Origin: Streptomyces actuosus
Lineage (GTDB): Bacteria > Actinomycetota > Actinomycetes > Streptomycetales > Streptomycetaceae
Assembly (NCBI RefSeq): GCF_016921115.1
Contig: NZ_JAFFZS010000034.1
Coordinates: 1-64,000, forward strand
Direction of reading: 5' to 3'
Length of the DNA: 64,000 nt
The notes beneath the pieces were generated by a model. The model was not told where the DNA came from. It did no database searches and saw only the letters and a list, made by a program, of their open reading frames with translations. The position numbers and the translations under genes were made by a program. This document shows positions 34,590 through 43,586 of this stretch, piece by piece (positions within the stretch are counted from its first letter, which is position 1; each line of letters opens with the position of its first letter).

Positions 34590-36419
34590 GTGCACGACGA
34601 CAGCACGGGTACGGGAAACACCGAAACCCCCTCCAGACGCAGCGTCCTCGCGGCGACGGGGGGCCTCGCCGCGGCCCTGACGGTCGGCGGCACCGCACAG
34701 GCGGCCGGCCTCGACGAGCACCGGCTCCGCTCGCTCGTCTCCCGCATGACGCTGGAGGAGAAGGTCGGCCAGCTGTTCGTGACGCGGGTGCACGGCCACT
34801 CGGCCACCGCGCCGGACCAGGCCGACGTCGACACGAACCTCCAGGAGCTCGGGGTGCGCACCGCCGCCGAACTGATCGCCCGCTACCGGGTCGGCGGGAT
34901 CATCTACTTCGCGTGGGCGCACAACACCCGCGACCCGTTGCAGATCGCCGGCCTGTCCAACGGCATCCAGCGGGCCTCCCTCGACCCGCCCGGCGGGCTG
35001 CCGGTGCTCATCTCCACCGACCAGGAGCACGGCATCGTCTGCCGGGTCGGCAAGCCCGCCACCCTCCTGCCCGGCGCGATGGCGATGGGCGCAGGGGGCT
35101 CGCCGACCGACGCGCACACCCTCGGCCGGATCTCCGGGGCCGAACTGCGCGCCATGGGCATCCGCCAGGACTACTCCCCCGTCGCCGACGTGAACGCCGA
35201 CCCGGCCAACCCGGTCATCGGCGTGCGGTCCTTCGGCGCGGACCCCAAGACGGTGGCCGATCTGGTGGCCGCGGAGGTGCGGGGCTACCAGGGCAGCCGG
35301 GTCGCCGCGACCGCCAAGCACTTCCCCGGGCACGGCGACACCGCCGTGGACAGCCACTACGGCTTCCCGGTCATCACCCACACCCGGCAGCAGTGGGAGA
35401 CCCTGGACGCGGTGCCCTTCCGGGCCGCGATCGCCGCCGGCATCGACTCGATCATGACCGCGCACATCCAGTTCCCCGCGCTGGACGACTCCGGCGACCC
35501 CGCCACGCTCTCCCACCCCGTCCTCACCGGCATCCTGCGCGGGGAACTCGGCTACGACGGCGTCGTCGTCACCGACTCCCTCGGCATGGAAGGGGTGCGC
35601 AGCAAGTACGGCGACGACCGGGTGCCCGTGCTCGCCCTGAAGGCCGGCGCCGACCAGCTCCTCAATCCGCCGTCCCTGGACGTCGCCTGGCACGCCGTGC
35701 TGAACGCCGTCCGGTCCGGGGAGCTGACCGAGGAGCGGCTCGACACCTCGGTCCTGCGCATCCTGCGGCTGAAGGCGAAACTCGGGCTCTTCGAGCGGCC
35801 GTACGTCACCCGGTCCGGCGTCGCGCGCACCGTCGGCACGCCCGTGCACCTGGACACCGCCGACCGGATCGCCGAACGGACGACGACCCTGCTCGTCAAC
35901 GAGGGCCCGCTGCTGCCGCTCTCGCCCCGCGGGCACCGCCGGATCCTGGTCGTCGGCGCCGACCCCGCCTCCCCGTCGGGCACCACCGGCCCGCCCACCG
36001 GCGTCCTCGCCGCCGCGCTGACCGGGCTGGGGTTCACAGCGACCGCGCTTCCCACCGGCACGGCCCCCTCGGCGGCGGACGTCGACAGGGCGGTCGCGGC
36101 GGCGGGCGAAGCGGACGCGATGGTGGTCACCACGTACAACGTGTCGGCGGCCGACGGTCAGCGGACGCTGGTGCGGCGGCTGCTGGCCACCGGGCGGCCG
36201 GTCGTCGCGATCGCCGTGCGCAATCCCTACGACGTGGCGCAGCTGCCCGGCGTCACCGCCTGCCTGGCCAGCTACGCGTGGACGGACGTCGAACTGCGGG
36301 CCGCCGCGCGGGTCGTCGCGGGGCGCGTCAACCCGAGCGGACGGCTGCCGGTGCCGGTGCAACGGGCGGACGACCCGACGCAGGTGCTGTACCCGATCGG
36401 GCACGGCCTGTCGTACTAG
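34590..36419 (+). CDS. Exported GH3 glycosidase, beta-N-acetylglucosaminidase type
   Basis: A 609-residue protein with GTG start 34590 behind GGAAGGAG. A twin-arginine signal (SRRSVLAATGGLAAALTVGG, then TAQAAG) predicts Tat export. The GH3 barrel has MTLEEKVGQLF, STDQEHG and the motif AKHFPGHGDTAVDSHYG, whose His-Asp pair marks the NagZ-like N-acetylglucosaminidase subgroup, and nucleophile Asp in VVTDSLGMEGV. A C-terminal GH3 sandwich domain (LLVNEGPLLPLS to LPVPVQRADD) is present. It likely trims GlcNAc from chitin or peptidoglycan fragments outside the cell. It may be the only product of its transcript. Confidence 0.9.
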   Translation: MHDDSTGTGNTETPSRRSVLAATGGLAAALTVGGTAQAAGLDEHRLRSLVSRMTLEEKVGQLFVTRVHGHSATAPDQADVDTNLQELGVRTAAELIARYRVGGIIYFAWAHNTRDPLQIAGLSNGIQRASLDPPGGLPVLISTDQEHGIVCRVGKPATLLPGAMAMGAGGSPTDAHTLGRISGAELRAMGIRQDYSPVADVNADPANPVIGVRSFGADPKTVADLVAAEVRGYQGSRVAATAKHFPGHGDTAVDSHYGFPVITHTRQQWETLDAVPFRAAIAAGIDSIMTAHIQFPALDDSGDPATLSHPVLTGILRGELGYDGVVVTDSLGMEGVRSKYGDDRVPVLALKAGADQLLNPPSLDVAWHAVLNAVRSGELTEERLDTSVLRILRLKAKLGLFERPYVTRSGVARTVGTPVHLDTADRIAERTTTLLVNEGPLLPLSPRGHRRILVVGADPASPSGTTGPPTGVLAAALTGLGFTATALPTGTAPSAADVDRAVAAAGEADAMVVTTYNVSAADGQRTLVRRLLATGRPVVAIAVRNPYDVAQLPGVTACLASYAWTDVELRAAARVVAGRVNPSGRLPVPVQRADDPTQVLYPIGHGLSY

Positions 36420-36530
36420 CGCTACGGCGGGTGCCCGGTGCGGCGACCCCAACGCGCGCAAAGCCCCCCGCGCGGCTGGCGTGCGCCCGCCGGCGCGGGC
36501 CACGCTGGACGCGGGGATCAGGGGGGCGGG

Positions 36531-37205
36531 ATGCGCGAGAGATGGTCCGCGGCGCTGTGGTGCGTCCTCGCCGGCCTACTGGCGGCGGGGTGCTCCGCCG
36601 ACCCGGGCGCTTCCGGCGCGGGGGCCGCCGGTACGGGGGGCTTCACCGCCGGTTCCGGGGCTGGGGACGGCCGGTCGAGGGCGGAGGCGACAGGCGGGAG
36701 CAGCCCCGGTTTCGGTGGCCGGTTCCTCGACGTCGACGAGTGCAGCTCGTTCGGCACGACGAGCTTCACCGAGGTGCCGTGCGCCGGTGAACGGGCGGCG
36801 GCCCGCGTCGTGGCCCGGTACGACGGCGCGGCGGAGGACGGCCCCCCGTGCCCGGCCACCACCGACTTCGTGCTGCACATCGGCGCGCAGGAGCTGTCCG
36901 CGGGCGGGAGCGTGGCCGTGCCCCGGGGCTACGCGTGCATGCGCAGCCTCGAACCGCCCCACCCCGGTGATCCGGGCGGCGGGGGCGGGCCGCGCACCAT
37001 CGTCGGCGACTGCGTCTACGGATCGGGCGGCGGGCAGGTGCGGGAGACGGCGTGCGACGGCTCCGGGACGAGGAAACCGCAGTACGAGGTGGTGACGGCC
37101 GTGGACGCGCGGGACAGGTGCCCGGCGTCCACGGCCCTCTACGTCCAGCTGGGCGGTGAGGAGCCGGTGGGCTGCGCCCGCCGGCTCCGTCCGCCGCAGC
37201 CCTAG
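36531..37205 (+). CDS. Cysteine-rich lipoprotein, unknown function
   Basis: A 224-residue protein from ATG 36531 behind a G-rich site. The lipobox LLAAGC is at about residue 22, followed by a 40-residue Gly/Ala/Ser linker. The mature domain has eight or more cysteines in pairs (ECSSFGTTSFTEVPC, PPCPATTDF, YACMRS, GDCVYGSG, TACDGSG, DRCPAST, PVGC), so it is probably disulphide-stabilised outside the membrane. I do not recognise the family. It ends four bases inside the convergent S37 peptidase gene, sharing the stop region CTAG. Confidence 0.75.
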   Translation: MRERWSAALWCVLAGLLAAGCSADPGASGAGAAGTGGFTAGSGAGDGRSRAEATGGSSPGFGGRFLDVDECSSFGTTSFTEVPCAGERAAARVVARYDGAAEDGPPCPATTDFVLHIGAQELSAGGSVAVPRGYACMRSLEPPHPGDPGGGGGPRTIVGDCVYGSGGGQVRETACDGSGTRKPQYEVVTAVDARDRCPASTALYVQLGGEEPVGCARRLRPPQP

Positions 37206-38620
37206 GGGCGCAGCGCCGGCGCGCGCTCCACGTCGCGCACGTCCAGGCGGGCGTCGAACGCGGCGAGCGGCCGCGCCTGCGCCGCCGTCGCGGGGGCGAG
37301 ACCGGCCCACCGCAGGATGCGGTCGGTGGCGAACGCCTTCTGCTGCGGCACCAGGCCGGCGACGTCGGCGCCGTGGTTCAGCCCGGGGGCGGTGAAGACG
37401 TACGCGTCCCGGGCGCCCCGGTCCACGCGGAACCGCTCGGCGCCCCACGGGTCGTTCTGGCCGTACACGAAGAGCATGTGACGGGCGTGGTGGCGCACCC
37501 AGGTGTCGACGTCGCGCATGGCCCACGGCTGGAACCGCATGCCGATGTCCCGCGGGACGAAGTCGCGCGGCGGCTGGTAGCCGTAGCGCAGGTACCGCTT
37601 CTCGATGTGCGGGAAGTGGATCGTCGGCGCGCCCAGCTGGGTGCCGGCCTGGTAGTAGTACGGCGTGTAAGGCTCCAGGCCCTGGTCGGTGTAGAAGGAG
37701 AAGCCGGAGATCGTGTCGACGGACGTCCAGATCTCGTCGTCGGTGGCCTGCGCGGCGCTCGCGGGGACGGTGTCGCAGTCGGAGAGCAGGCTGTACTGCC
37801 AGAAGCCCCAGACGTAGTCGAGGACGACCGCTTCGTAGGCGCGGTCGAGGGAGCCGACGGTGTCGAAGGTGTAGCCGTTCTCCGCGGCGTACGCCGCGTA
37901 CCGCTTCTCCAGTGGCGCGCGCCGCACCAGCGCCTCGCGCTGGACGCCGTTCAGCCGGTCGCGGCACTCCTGGGTGCCGACGGTCTCGAAGAAGCGGTCG
38001 TAGGCCGAGTCCTCCCGGTTCACCACGTCGTTGGGCGCGACGTAGGCGACGACGCCGTCCATGTCGCGCGGGTAGAAGCGCTCGTAGTAGGTGGCGGTCA
38101 TGCCGCCCTTGGAACCCCCGGTGGAGATCCAGTTCCTGGAGTAGATCGGCTTGAGCGCCTGGAAGATGCGGTGCTGGTCGCTCGCCGCCTGCCAGATGTT
38201 CAGCTTGGACCAGTCGGCCGGTTCGGGGCGGGACGGAGTGAAGAAGCGGTACTCCATGGAGACCTGGTTGCCGTCCACGATCCGGGTGGGCTCGCGGCGG
38301 CTGGGGTTCGTCGAGACGTGGTAGCCGCTGGTGTGGAACACCGTGGGCCGGGTGACGTCCTTGTGCAGCACGGTGATCCGCTGCTGGAAGGTTCCGGCCG
38401 ACGGGTGCCGGTGGTCGACGGGCTGGGTGTATTCGAGGACGAAGAAGCGGTAGCCCGGATACGGCTTCTCCTGGACCAGGCTCATGCCCGGTACGGACAG
38501 CAGCCGGTCCTTGATGTCGGTGGTGCCGGCTCCGGGTTCGGCGGCGGTGGCCGCCCCCGCCGTACTCAGCGTGCCCATGAACACGGTGAGCGCCAGCAGC
38601 CATCTGAGCGCCTTGCGCAT
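37202..38620 (-). CDS. Secreted S37-family prolyl tri/tetrapeptidyl aminopeptidase
   Basis: A 472-residue protein from ATG 38620 behind AGGAGAGG. A signal peptide ends near TAAEPGAG. It matches the PS-10/S37 secreted peptidases of Streptomyces: RFFVLEYTQPVDHRHP, QVSMEYRFFTPSRPEP, the nucleophile motif STGGSKGGMTATYYERFYP, FVYGQNDPWGAE (acid) and APGLNHGADV (His). These enzymes remove N-terminal tri- or tetrapeptides from protein digests and from propeptides. The three catalytic motifs are intact, so it should be active outside the cell. Confidence 0.9.
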   Translation of the reverse strand: MRKALRWLLALTVFMGTLSTAGAATAAEPGAGTTDIKDRLLSVPGMSLVQEKPYPGYRFFVLEYTQPVDHRHPSAGTFQQRITVLHKDVTRPTVFHTSGYHVSTNPSRREPTRIVDGNQVSMEYRFFTPSRPEPADWSKLNIWQAASDQHRIFQALKPIYSRNWISTGGSKGGMTATYYERFYPRDMDGVVAYVAPNDVVNREDSAYDRFFETVGTQECRDRLNGVQREALVRRAPLEKRYAAYAAENGYTFDTVGSLDRAYEAVVLDYVWGFWQYSLLSDCDTVPASAAQATDDEIWTSVDTISGFSFYTDQGLEPYTPYYYQAGTQLGAPTIHFPHIEKRYLRYGYQPPRDFVPRDIGMRFQPWAMRDVDTWVRHHARHMLFVYGQNDPWGAERFRVDRGARDAYVFTAPGLNHGADVAGLVPQQKAFATDRILRWAGLAPATAAQARPLAAFDARLDVRDVERAPALRP

Positions 38621-38712
38621 GCGCGTGCACCTCTCCTGTGAGACAGATGTGCGCCGGAAGTTATCGGAGCAACACCTATGGCACCAGAGGCAGTTGATGT
38701 TTCAGGCCGCTG

Positions 38713-39102
38713 TCAGCACAGGATCCAGCCGGTGGCGGTCGAGCCGCCGCCCACCGAGCCCCTCACCCGTACACAGCGGTGCCCGGCGTACACGGTGACC
38801 GGTCCGGCGTGGTACCTGTAGCGCCCCTTGTCGACGACGGGGCGCCCGCCGCGGGCCTGGACGCCGACCGACATCGTCGTCCACGCGCCGGGCCGGTCGG
38901 GGACGGTGAGGGCGCAGACGTAGCCATTGCCCTTGTAGACGCGGGTGACGCCGGTGGAGAAGACCAGCGTCTTCACGTGCCGCCCCGCGCAGCGGCCGGC
39001 CGCGACGGCCTGGGCACTGCCCGGCGCGACGAGGGCGAGCAGTCCGGCGGCCGCCAGCGCGGTCGCACCGAGTGCCAGCCACCGGCCTGTGCCCCTGTCC
39101 AC
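38713..39102 (-). CDS. Small secreted protein, unknown function
   Basis: A 129-residue protein with GTG start 39102 behind GGAGGGA. The signal peptide (LALGATALAAAGLLALVAPG) is cleaved near AQAVAAG. The mature part of about 95 residues has four cysteines (GRCAGRH, YVCALTV, HRCVRVRG, GWILC), suggesting two disulphides. The pattern resembles the many small spore-associated or secreted proteins of Streptomyces. No function is claimed. Confidence 0.75.
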   Translation of the reverse strand: MDRGTGRWLALGATALAAAGLLALVAPGSAQAVAAGRCAGRHVKTLVFSTGVTRVYKGNGYVCALTVPDRPGAWTTMSVGVQARGGRPVVDKGRYRYHAGPVTVYAGHRCVRVRGSVGGGSTATGWILC

Positions 39103-39767
39103 CGTGGTCCCTCCCCGTACCGCGCCTCGGATCGTACGGAGGTACGGACGCAGCGTGTGTGTCCGATGGTTGCGCGACCACCACCGCTCCCCGGAGGGAC
39201 GGCCACCGCTGCCCCGGGGCGCGGGCGGGGCGGGGCTCCCGGCCGGACCGAGCAGGGGGCACGAGCGGCGCTCGACGTCGTCGGCGTCGCCCGGACGCGC
39301 ACTGTCGACTCCACCACCGGCCGGCTGCTCCCCCGACGCCGTCGCCCCTCACACCGTTCACCCGATCGGCCGTCGACCCCGCCACTCGTGCCGGTGGGGT
39401 CACCTGTCCGGCCCCGGCATCGGCGGTGGCGGCGCCAGGGGCCGCGGAGTCTCGCCGACACGGGTGCGGGGCACGGACTTGGGCCGCGGGAACGGGAGTA
39501 GGCGGTCCCGTTCGCCACACCCACCACCGGACCGCCTCGGGCCCGGCGGGGGCGGGTGACGCGGCCGAGAAGGCCTCCTCGCGGCGGCCCGCCGCCGCGC
39601 GCCGCGGTGTCGGGCGGGCCCGGCTCACGAGCATCCGGCGATGCGTCCGCTCGGCGGGAAGCCGCCCCGGACGAAAGTCCGGTGGCCGCCGCGCGGCCCG
39701 AGCGGGCGGGCCTTCCGATCGCGGCGCCGGCGCCGCCGCCGGTTCACCGGCACGCCGGCTGCCCGGT
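39103..39767. other. Intergenic, no feature seen
   Basis: 665 bases of very GC-rich sequence, with open frames that are long but lack ribosome-binding sites and domain-like composition. A small GGACGAAAGTCC hairpin at 39668 is the only structure noticed. Confidence 0.45.
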
Positions 39768-42700
39768 TCACACGACGGAGCCCACCGGCTCCTCCCCTTC
39801 GGGGGCGCCGACGAAGGTGCGCCACAGGCGGGCGTAGCTGCCGCCGCGCGCGAGGAGTTCGTCGTGTGTGCCGTCCTCGGCGATCCGCCCGTGGTCCATG
39901 ACGACGACGCGGTCGGCGCGAGCCGCCGTGGTGAGCCGGTGGGCGACGACGAGGGTGGTACGGCGTCCGGCCAGCCGGTCGGTGGCCTGGTTGACCTGGG
40001 CCTCGGTGGCCAGGTCCAGCGCGGCCGTCGCCTCGTCGAGCAGCAGGACGTCGGGGGCGACCAGTTCGGCGCGGGCCAGCGCGATCAGCTGGCGCTGGCC
40101 GGCCGACAGGTTCCGGCCGCGCTCGGCGACCTCGTGCAGGTAGCCGCCCTCCAGCGTGGCGATCATCTCGTGGGCGCCGACCGCCCGGGCCGCCGCCTCC
40201 ACCTCGGCGTCGGTGGCGTCGGGGCGGCCGTAGGCGATGGCGTCGCGGACGGTGCCGGGGAAGAGGTAGGCCTCCTGCGGCACCACGCCGAGGCGGTGCC
40301 GGTAGGAGGTCAGGTCCAGGGCCCGCAGATCCGTGCCGTCGACCGTCACCCGGCCGCTGGTCGGGTCGTAGAACCGTGCCACCAGCTTCACCAGCGTCGA
40401 CTTGCCCGCGCCGGTCTCGCCGACGAAGGCGACGGTCTGCCCTGCGGGGATCCGCAGGTCGATGCCGCTCAGGGCGGCGGCGCTCCGCTCGGGGGCGCCC
40501 GCGCCGGCGGCGTTCCCGTCCGCGGCGTTGTAGGCGAAGTGGACGCCCTCGAAGGCGATCTCGCCGCGCAGGGCACCGATCCGCCGGGGCGCGTCGGCGG
40601 GAGCGGTCGACGCCGGTTCGCGCAGCAGCTCCTGGATCCGGCCGAGGGAGACGGTGGCCTGCTGATAGCCGTCGAAGACCTGGGAGAGCTGCTGGACGGG
40701 GGCGAAGAACAGGTCGATGTAGAGGAGGTAGGCCACCAGCGCGCCCGTCGTGAGCGTGGCGTCGTCCACCCGGCCCGCGCCCACGATCAGCACGGCCGCC
40801 GCGGCGGACGACGACAGCAGCTGCACGAACGGGAAGTAGATCGAGATCAGCCACTGCCCCCGGATCCGGGCCCTGCGGTAGGCGTCGCTGCGCTCGGCGA
40901 AGCGCCGCCCGCCGTCCTGCTCGCGCCGGAAGGCCTGCACGATCCGCAGCCCGGAGACCGACTCCTGGAGGTCTGCGTTGACCGCGGAGACGCGCTCGCG
41001 GGCCAGCTCGTACGCCTTCACGCTCGCACGGCGGAAGAAGAACGTGGCGACGATCAGCGGCGGCAGGGCCGCGAAGACGACGAGCGCCAGCTGGAGGTCG
41101 ATCACCAGCAGGGCGACCAGGATGCCGAGGAAGGTGACGACGGAGACGAAGGCGGTCACGAGGCCGGTCTGGAGGAACGTGGAGAGCGCGTCGACGTCCG
41201 TCGTCATCCGCGTCATGATGCGGCCGGTCAGCTCGCGCTCGTAGTAGTCGAGGCCGAGCCGCTGCAACTGGGCGAAGATCTTCAGGCGGAGCGCGTACAG
41301 CACACGTTCGCCGGTGCGGCCGGTCATCCGCGTCTCGCCGACCTGCGCCGCCCACTGGGCGACCACGGCGAGCAGGGCCACCAGCGACGCCGCCCAGACC
41401 GCGCCGAGCGCGAGCCGTGTCACGCCCTGGTCGATGCCGTGCCGGATCAGCACGGGCAGCAGCAGGCCCACGCCGGCGTCGGCGGCGACCAGCACGAGGC
41501 TGAGCAGCAGCGGCAGCCCGAAACCGCGCAGCAGGCGCCCGAGTCCGTAGGACTCCTCGGGGCGGACCGCGCGGGCCTCGTCCACGTCGGGGGTGTCGGT
41601 GGCCGGGGGCAGCGCCTCCACCTGGGCCAGCAGTTCCGGGGTGGCGGGGCTGCCGGAGAGAGCGGCGTCCCGCGGCTCCCGCTCCCCCGCCCACAGCCGG
41701 GGTGTGATGCCGCGCTCGGCGTCGAACTCGGCGTCCAGCTCCGCGCGGACGGACGTGTCCTCCTGCGGTGCGACGGGCTGGGTGTGCCCCGGGGAGACGC
41801 CGCCGAGTTCGTCGGGGTCGGTGAGCAGGCGGCGGTAGAGCGCGGAGCGCTCCTGGAGTTCCGCATGGGTGCCGATGTCGGCGAGGCGGCCGGCGTCGAG
41901 GACCGCGATGCGGTCGGCGAGGTTGAGGGTGGAGCGGCGGTGGGCGATCAGCAGGGTGGTGCGGCCCCGCATGACCTCCTTGAGCGCCTCGTGGATCTCG
42001 TGCTCGACGCGCGCGTCGACGGCGGAGGTGGCGTCGTCCAGGACCAGCAGGCGCGGGTCGGTGAGCAGGGCGCGGGCGAGCGCGACGCGCTGGCGCTGGC
42101 CGCCGGAGAGGGTCAGGCCGTGCTCGCCGACCTTGGTGGCGTAGCCGTCGGGCAGTTCCCGGATGAACCCGTCCGCCTGGGCGGCGCGGGCCGCCTCCTC
42201 GATCTCCTCGTCGGTCGCGTCGGGACGGCCGTAGGCGATGTTGTCGCGGACGGTGTCGGAGAAGAGGAAGGAGTCCTCGGGGACGAGCCCGATCGCCGCG
42301 CGCAGCGACTCCAGCGTCAGCTCCCGCACGTCCCGGCCGCCGACGAGGACGGCGCCGTGGGTGACGTCGTAGAAGCGCGGCAGCAGCAGGGAGAGCGTGG
42401 ACTTGCCGGAGCCGGAGGAGCCGACGACGGCGAGGGTCTCACCGGGGCGGATCTCGAAGGAGAGGCCGTCGAGGACGGGGTGGGCGGGGTCGTAGCCGAA
42501 GCAGACCCCGTCGAACTCGACGCTCGCGGGCGCGTCGGCGGGCAGGGACTTCGTGCCGTCCTCGATGGCCGGCTCGGTGTCGATCAGCTCCAGGACGCGC
42601 TCGGTGCCGGCGCGGGCCTGCTGGCCGACGGTGAGGACCATGGCGAGCATGCGGACCGGGCCGACCAGCTGGGCGAGGTAGGTGGAGAAGGCGACGAAGG

Positions 42701-43526
42701 TGCCGAGGGTGATGTGCCCGCGTACGGCCAGCCAGCCGCCGAGTGCCAGCATGGCGACCTGCCCGAGCGCGGGCACGGCCTGGAGGGCCGGGGTGTAGGT
42801 GCTGTTCAGCCGGATGGTGCGCAGGCGTCCGGCGAACAGTCTGCGGCTGACCTCGCGCAGTTTGCCGGTCTCCTGGTCCTCCTGCCCGAACCCCTTCACC
42901 ACGCGGACGCCGCCGACGGCGCCGTCGACGACGCCCGCGACGGCGGCCGCCTGGGCCTGGGCGTACCAGGTGGCCGGGTGCAGCCGGGCCCGGGAGCGGC
43001 GGGCGATCCACCACAGGGCGGGTGCCACGGCCAGCGCGACCAGGGTGAGCGGCAGGGACAGCCACGCCATGATCGCCAGGGAGATCACGAAGAGCAGGAT
43101 GTTCCCGATGGTCATCGGGAGCATGAACAGAAGGCCCTGGATCAGCTGGAGGTCGCTGGTGGCCCGGCCGACGACCTGGCCGGTGGACAGCTCGTCCTGC
43201 CGGCGCCCGTCGAGGCGGGTGATCGACCGGAACATCTGCGTCCGCAGGTCGTGCTGGACGTCGAGGGCGAGCCGGCCGCCGTAGTAGCGGCGGATGTAGG
43301 TGAAGGCGTAGACGAGGACTGCGGCACCGATCAGGGCGGAGGCCCAGGGCGCCATGCCCCGGGTGTGGTCGCCGACGACGTCGTCGATGATCAGCTTGGT
43401 GATCAGCGGGACGACGGCCATGACGGCCATGCCCGCCAGCGACGAGCCCAGGGCGAGCACGACGTCCTTCGGGTAGCGCCAGGCGTACCCGGCCAGTCTG
43501 CGCGCCCATCCCCGCTGCCCCGCCAC
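39768..43526 (-). CDS. Fused double ABC exporter (two TMD-NBD halves)
   Basis: A 1252-residue protein with GTG start 43526 (VAGQRGWARRLAGYAW) behind GGAGG. Two type-I exporter halves are joined by a charged Glu/Asp-rich linker at about 590-690. Half 1 has Walker A GSSGSGKSTLS, signature LSGGQRQRVALARAL and LLVLDDATSAVD, where the catalytic Glu is replaced by Asp. Half 2 has GETGAGKSTL, the atypical signature NLSAGQRQLIALARAE and LLLDEATAALD with the normal Glu. It is therefore an asymmetric exporter with one degenerate site. Such fused pairs usually export drugs or lipids; the substrate is unknown. Confidence 0.92.
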   Translation of the reverse strand: MAGQRGWARRLAGYAWRYPKDVVLALGSSLAGMAVMAVVPLITKLIIDDVVGDHTRGMAPWASALIGAAVLVYAFTYIRRYYGGRLALDVQHDLRTQMFRSITRLDGRRQDELSTGQVVGRATSDLQLIQGLLFMLPMTIGNILLFVISLAIMAWLSLPLTLVALAVAPALWWIARRSRARLHPATWYAQAQAAAVAGVVDGAVGGVRVVKGFGQEDQETGKLREVSRRLFAGRLRTIRLNSTYTPALQAVPALGQVAMLALGGWLAVRGHITLGTFVAFSTYLAQLVGPVRMLAMVLTVGQQARAGTERVLELIDTEPAIEDGTKSLPADAPASVEFDGVCFGYDPAHPVLDGLSFEIRPGETLAVVGSSGSGKSTLSLLLPRFYDVTHGAVLVGGRDVRELTLESLRAAIGLVPEDSFLFSDTVRDNIAYGRPDATDEEIEEAARAAQADGFIRELPDGYATKVGEHGLTLSGGQRQRVALARALLTDPRLLVLDDATSAVDARVEHEIHEALKEVMRGRTTLLIAHRRSTLNLADRIAVLDAGRLADIGTHAELQERSALYRRLLTDPDELGGVSPGHTQPVAPQEDTSVRAELDAEFDAERGITPRLWAGEREPRDAALSGSPATPELLAQVEALPPATDTPDVDEARAVRPEESYGLGRLLRGFGLPLLLSLVLVAADAGVGLLLPVLIRHGIDQGVTRLALGAVWAASLVALLAVVAQWAAQVGETRMTGRTGERVLYALRLKIFAQLQRLGLDYYERELTGRIMTRMTTDVDALSTFLQTGLVTAFVSVVTFLGILVALLVIDLQLALVVFAALPPLIVATFFFRRASVKAYELARERVSAVNADLQESVSGLRIVQAFRREQDGGRRFAERSDAYRRARIRGQWLISIYFPFVQLLSSSAAAAVLIVGAGRVDDATLTTGALVAYLLYIDLFFAPVQQLSQVFDGYQQATVSLGRIQELLREPASTAPADAPRRIGALRGEIAFEGVHFAYNAADGNAAGAGAPERSAAALSGIDLRIPAGQTVAFVGETGAGKSTLVKLVARFYDPTSGRVTVDGTDLRALDLTSYRHRLGVVPQEAYLFPGTVRDAIAYGRPDATDAEVEAAARAVGAHEMIATLEGGYLHEVAERGRNLSAGQRQLIALARAELVAPDVLLLDEATAALDLATEAQVNQATDRLAGRRTTLVVAHRLTTAARADRVVVMDHGRIAEDGTHDELLARGGSYARLWRTFVGAPEGEEPVGSVV

Positions 43527-43586
43527 GTCGGTGCCTCCCTCTCGGCCTGATCTTCCGGAAGGCACCAACACGGACGGAAGCGGATT

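Noticed and set aside
39072..43550. 1492-codon plus-strand ORF
   Set aside because: Antisense shadow of the double ABC exporter; Gly/Ala/Val-rich with no domains.
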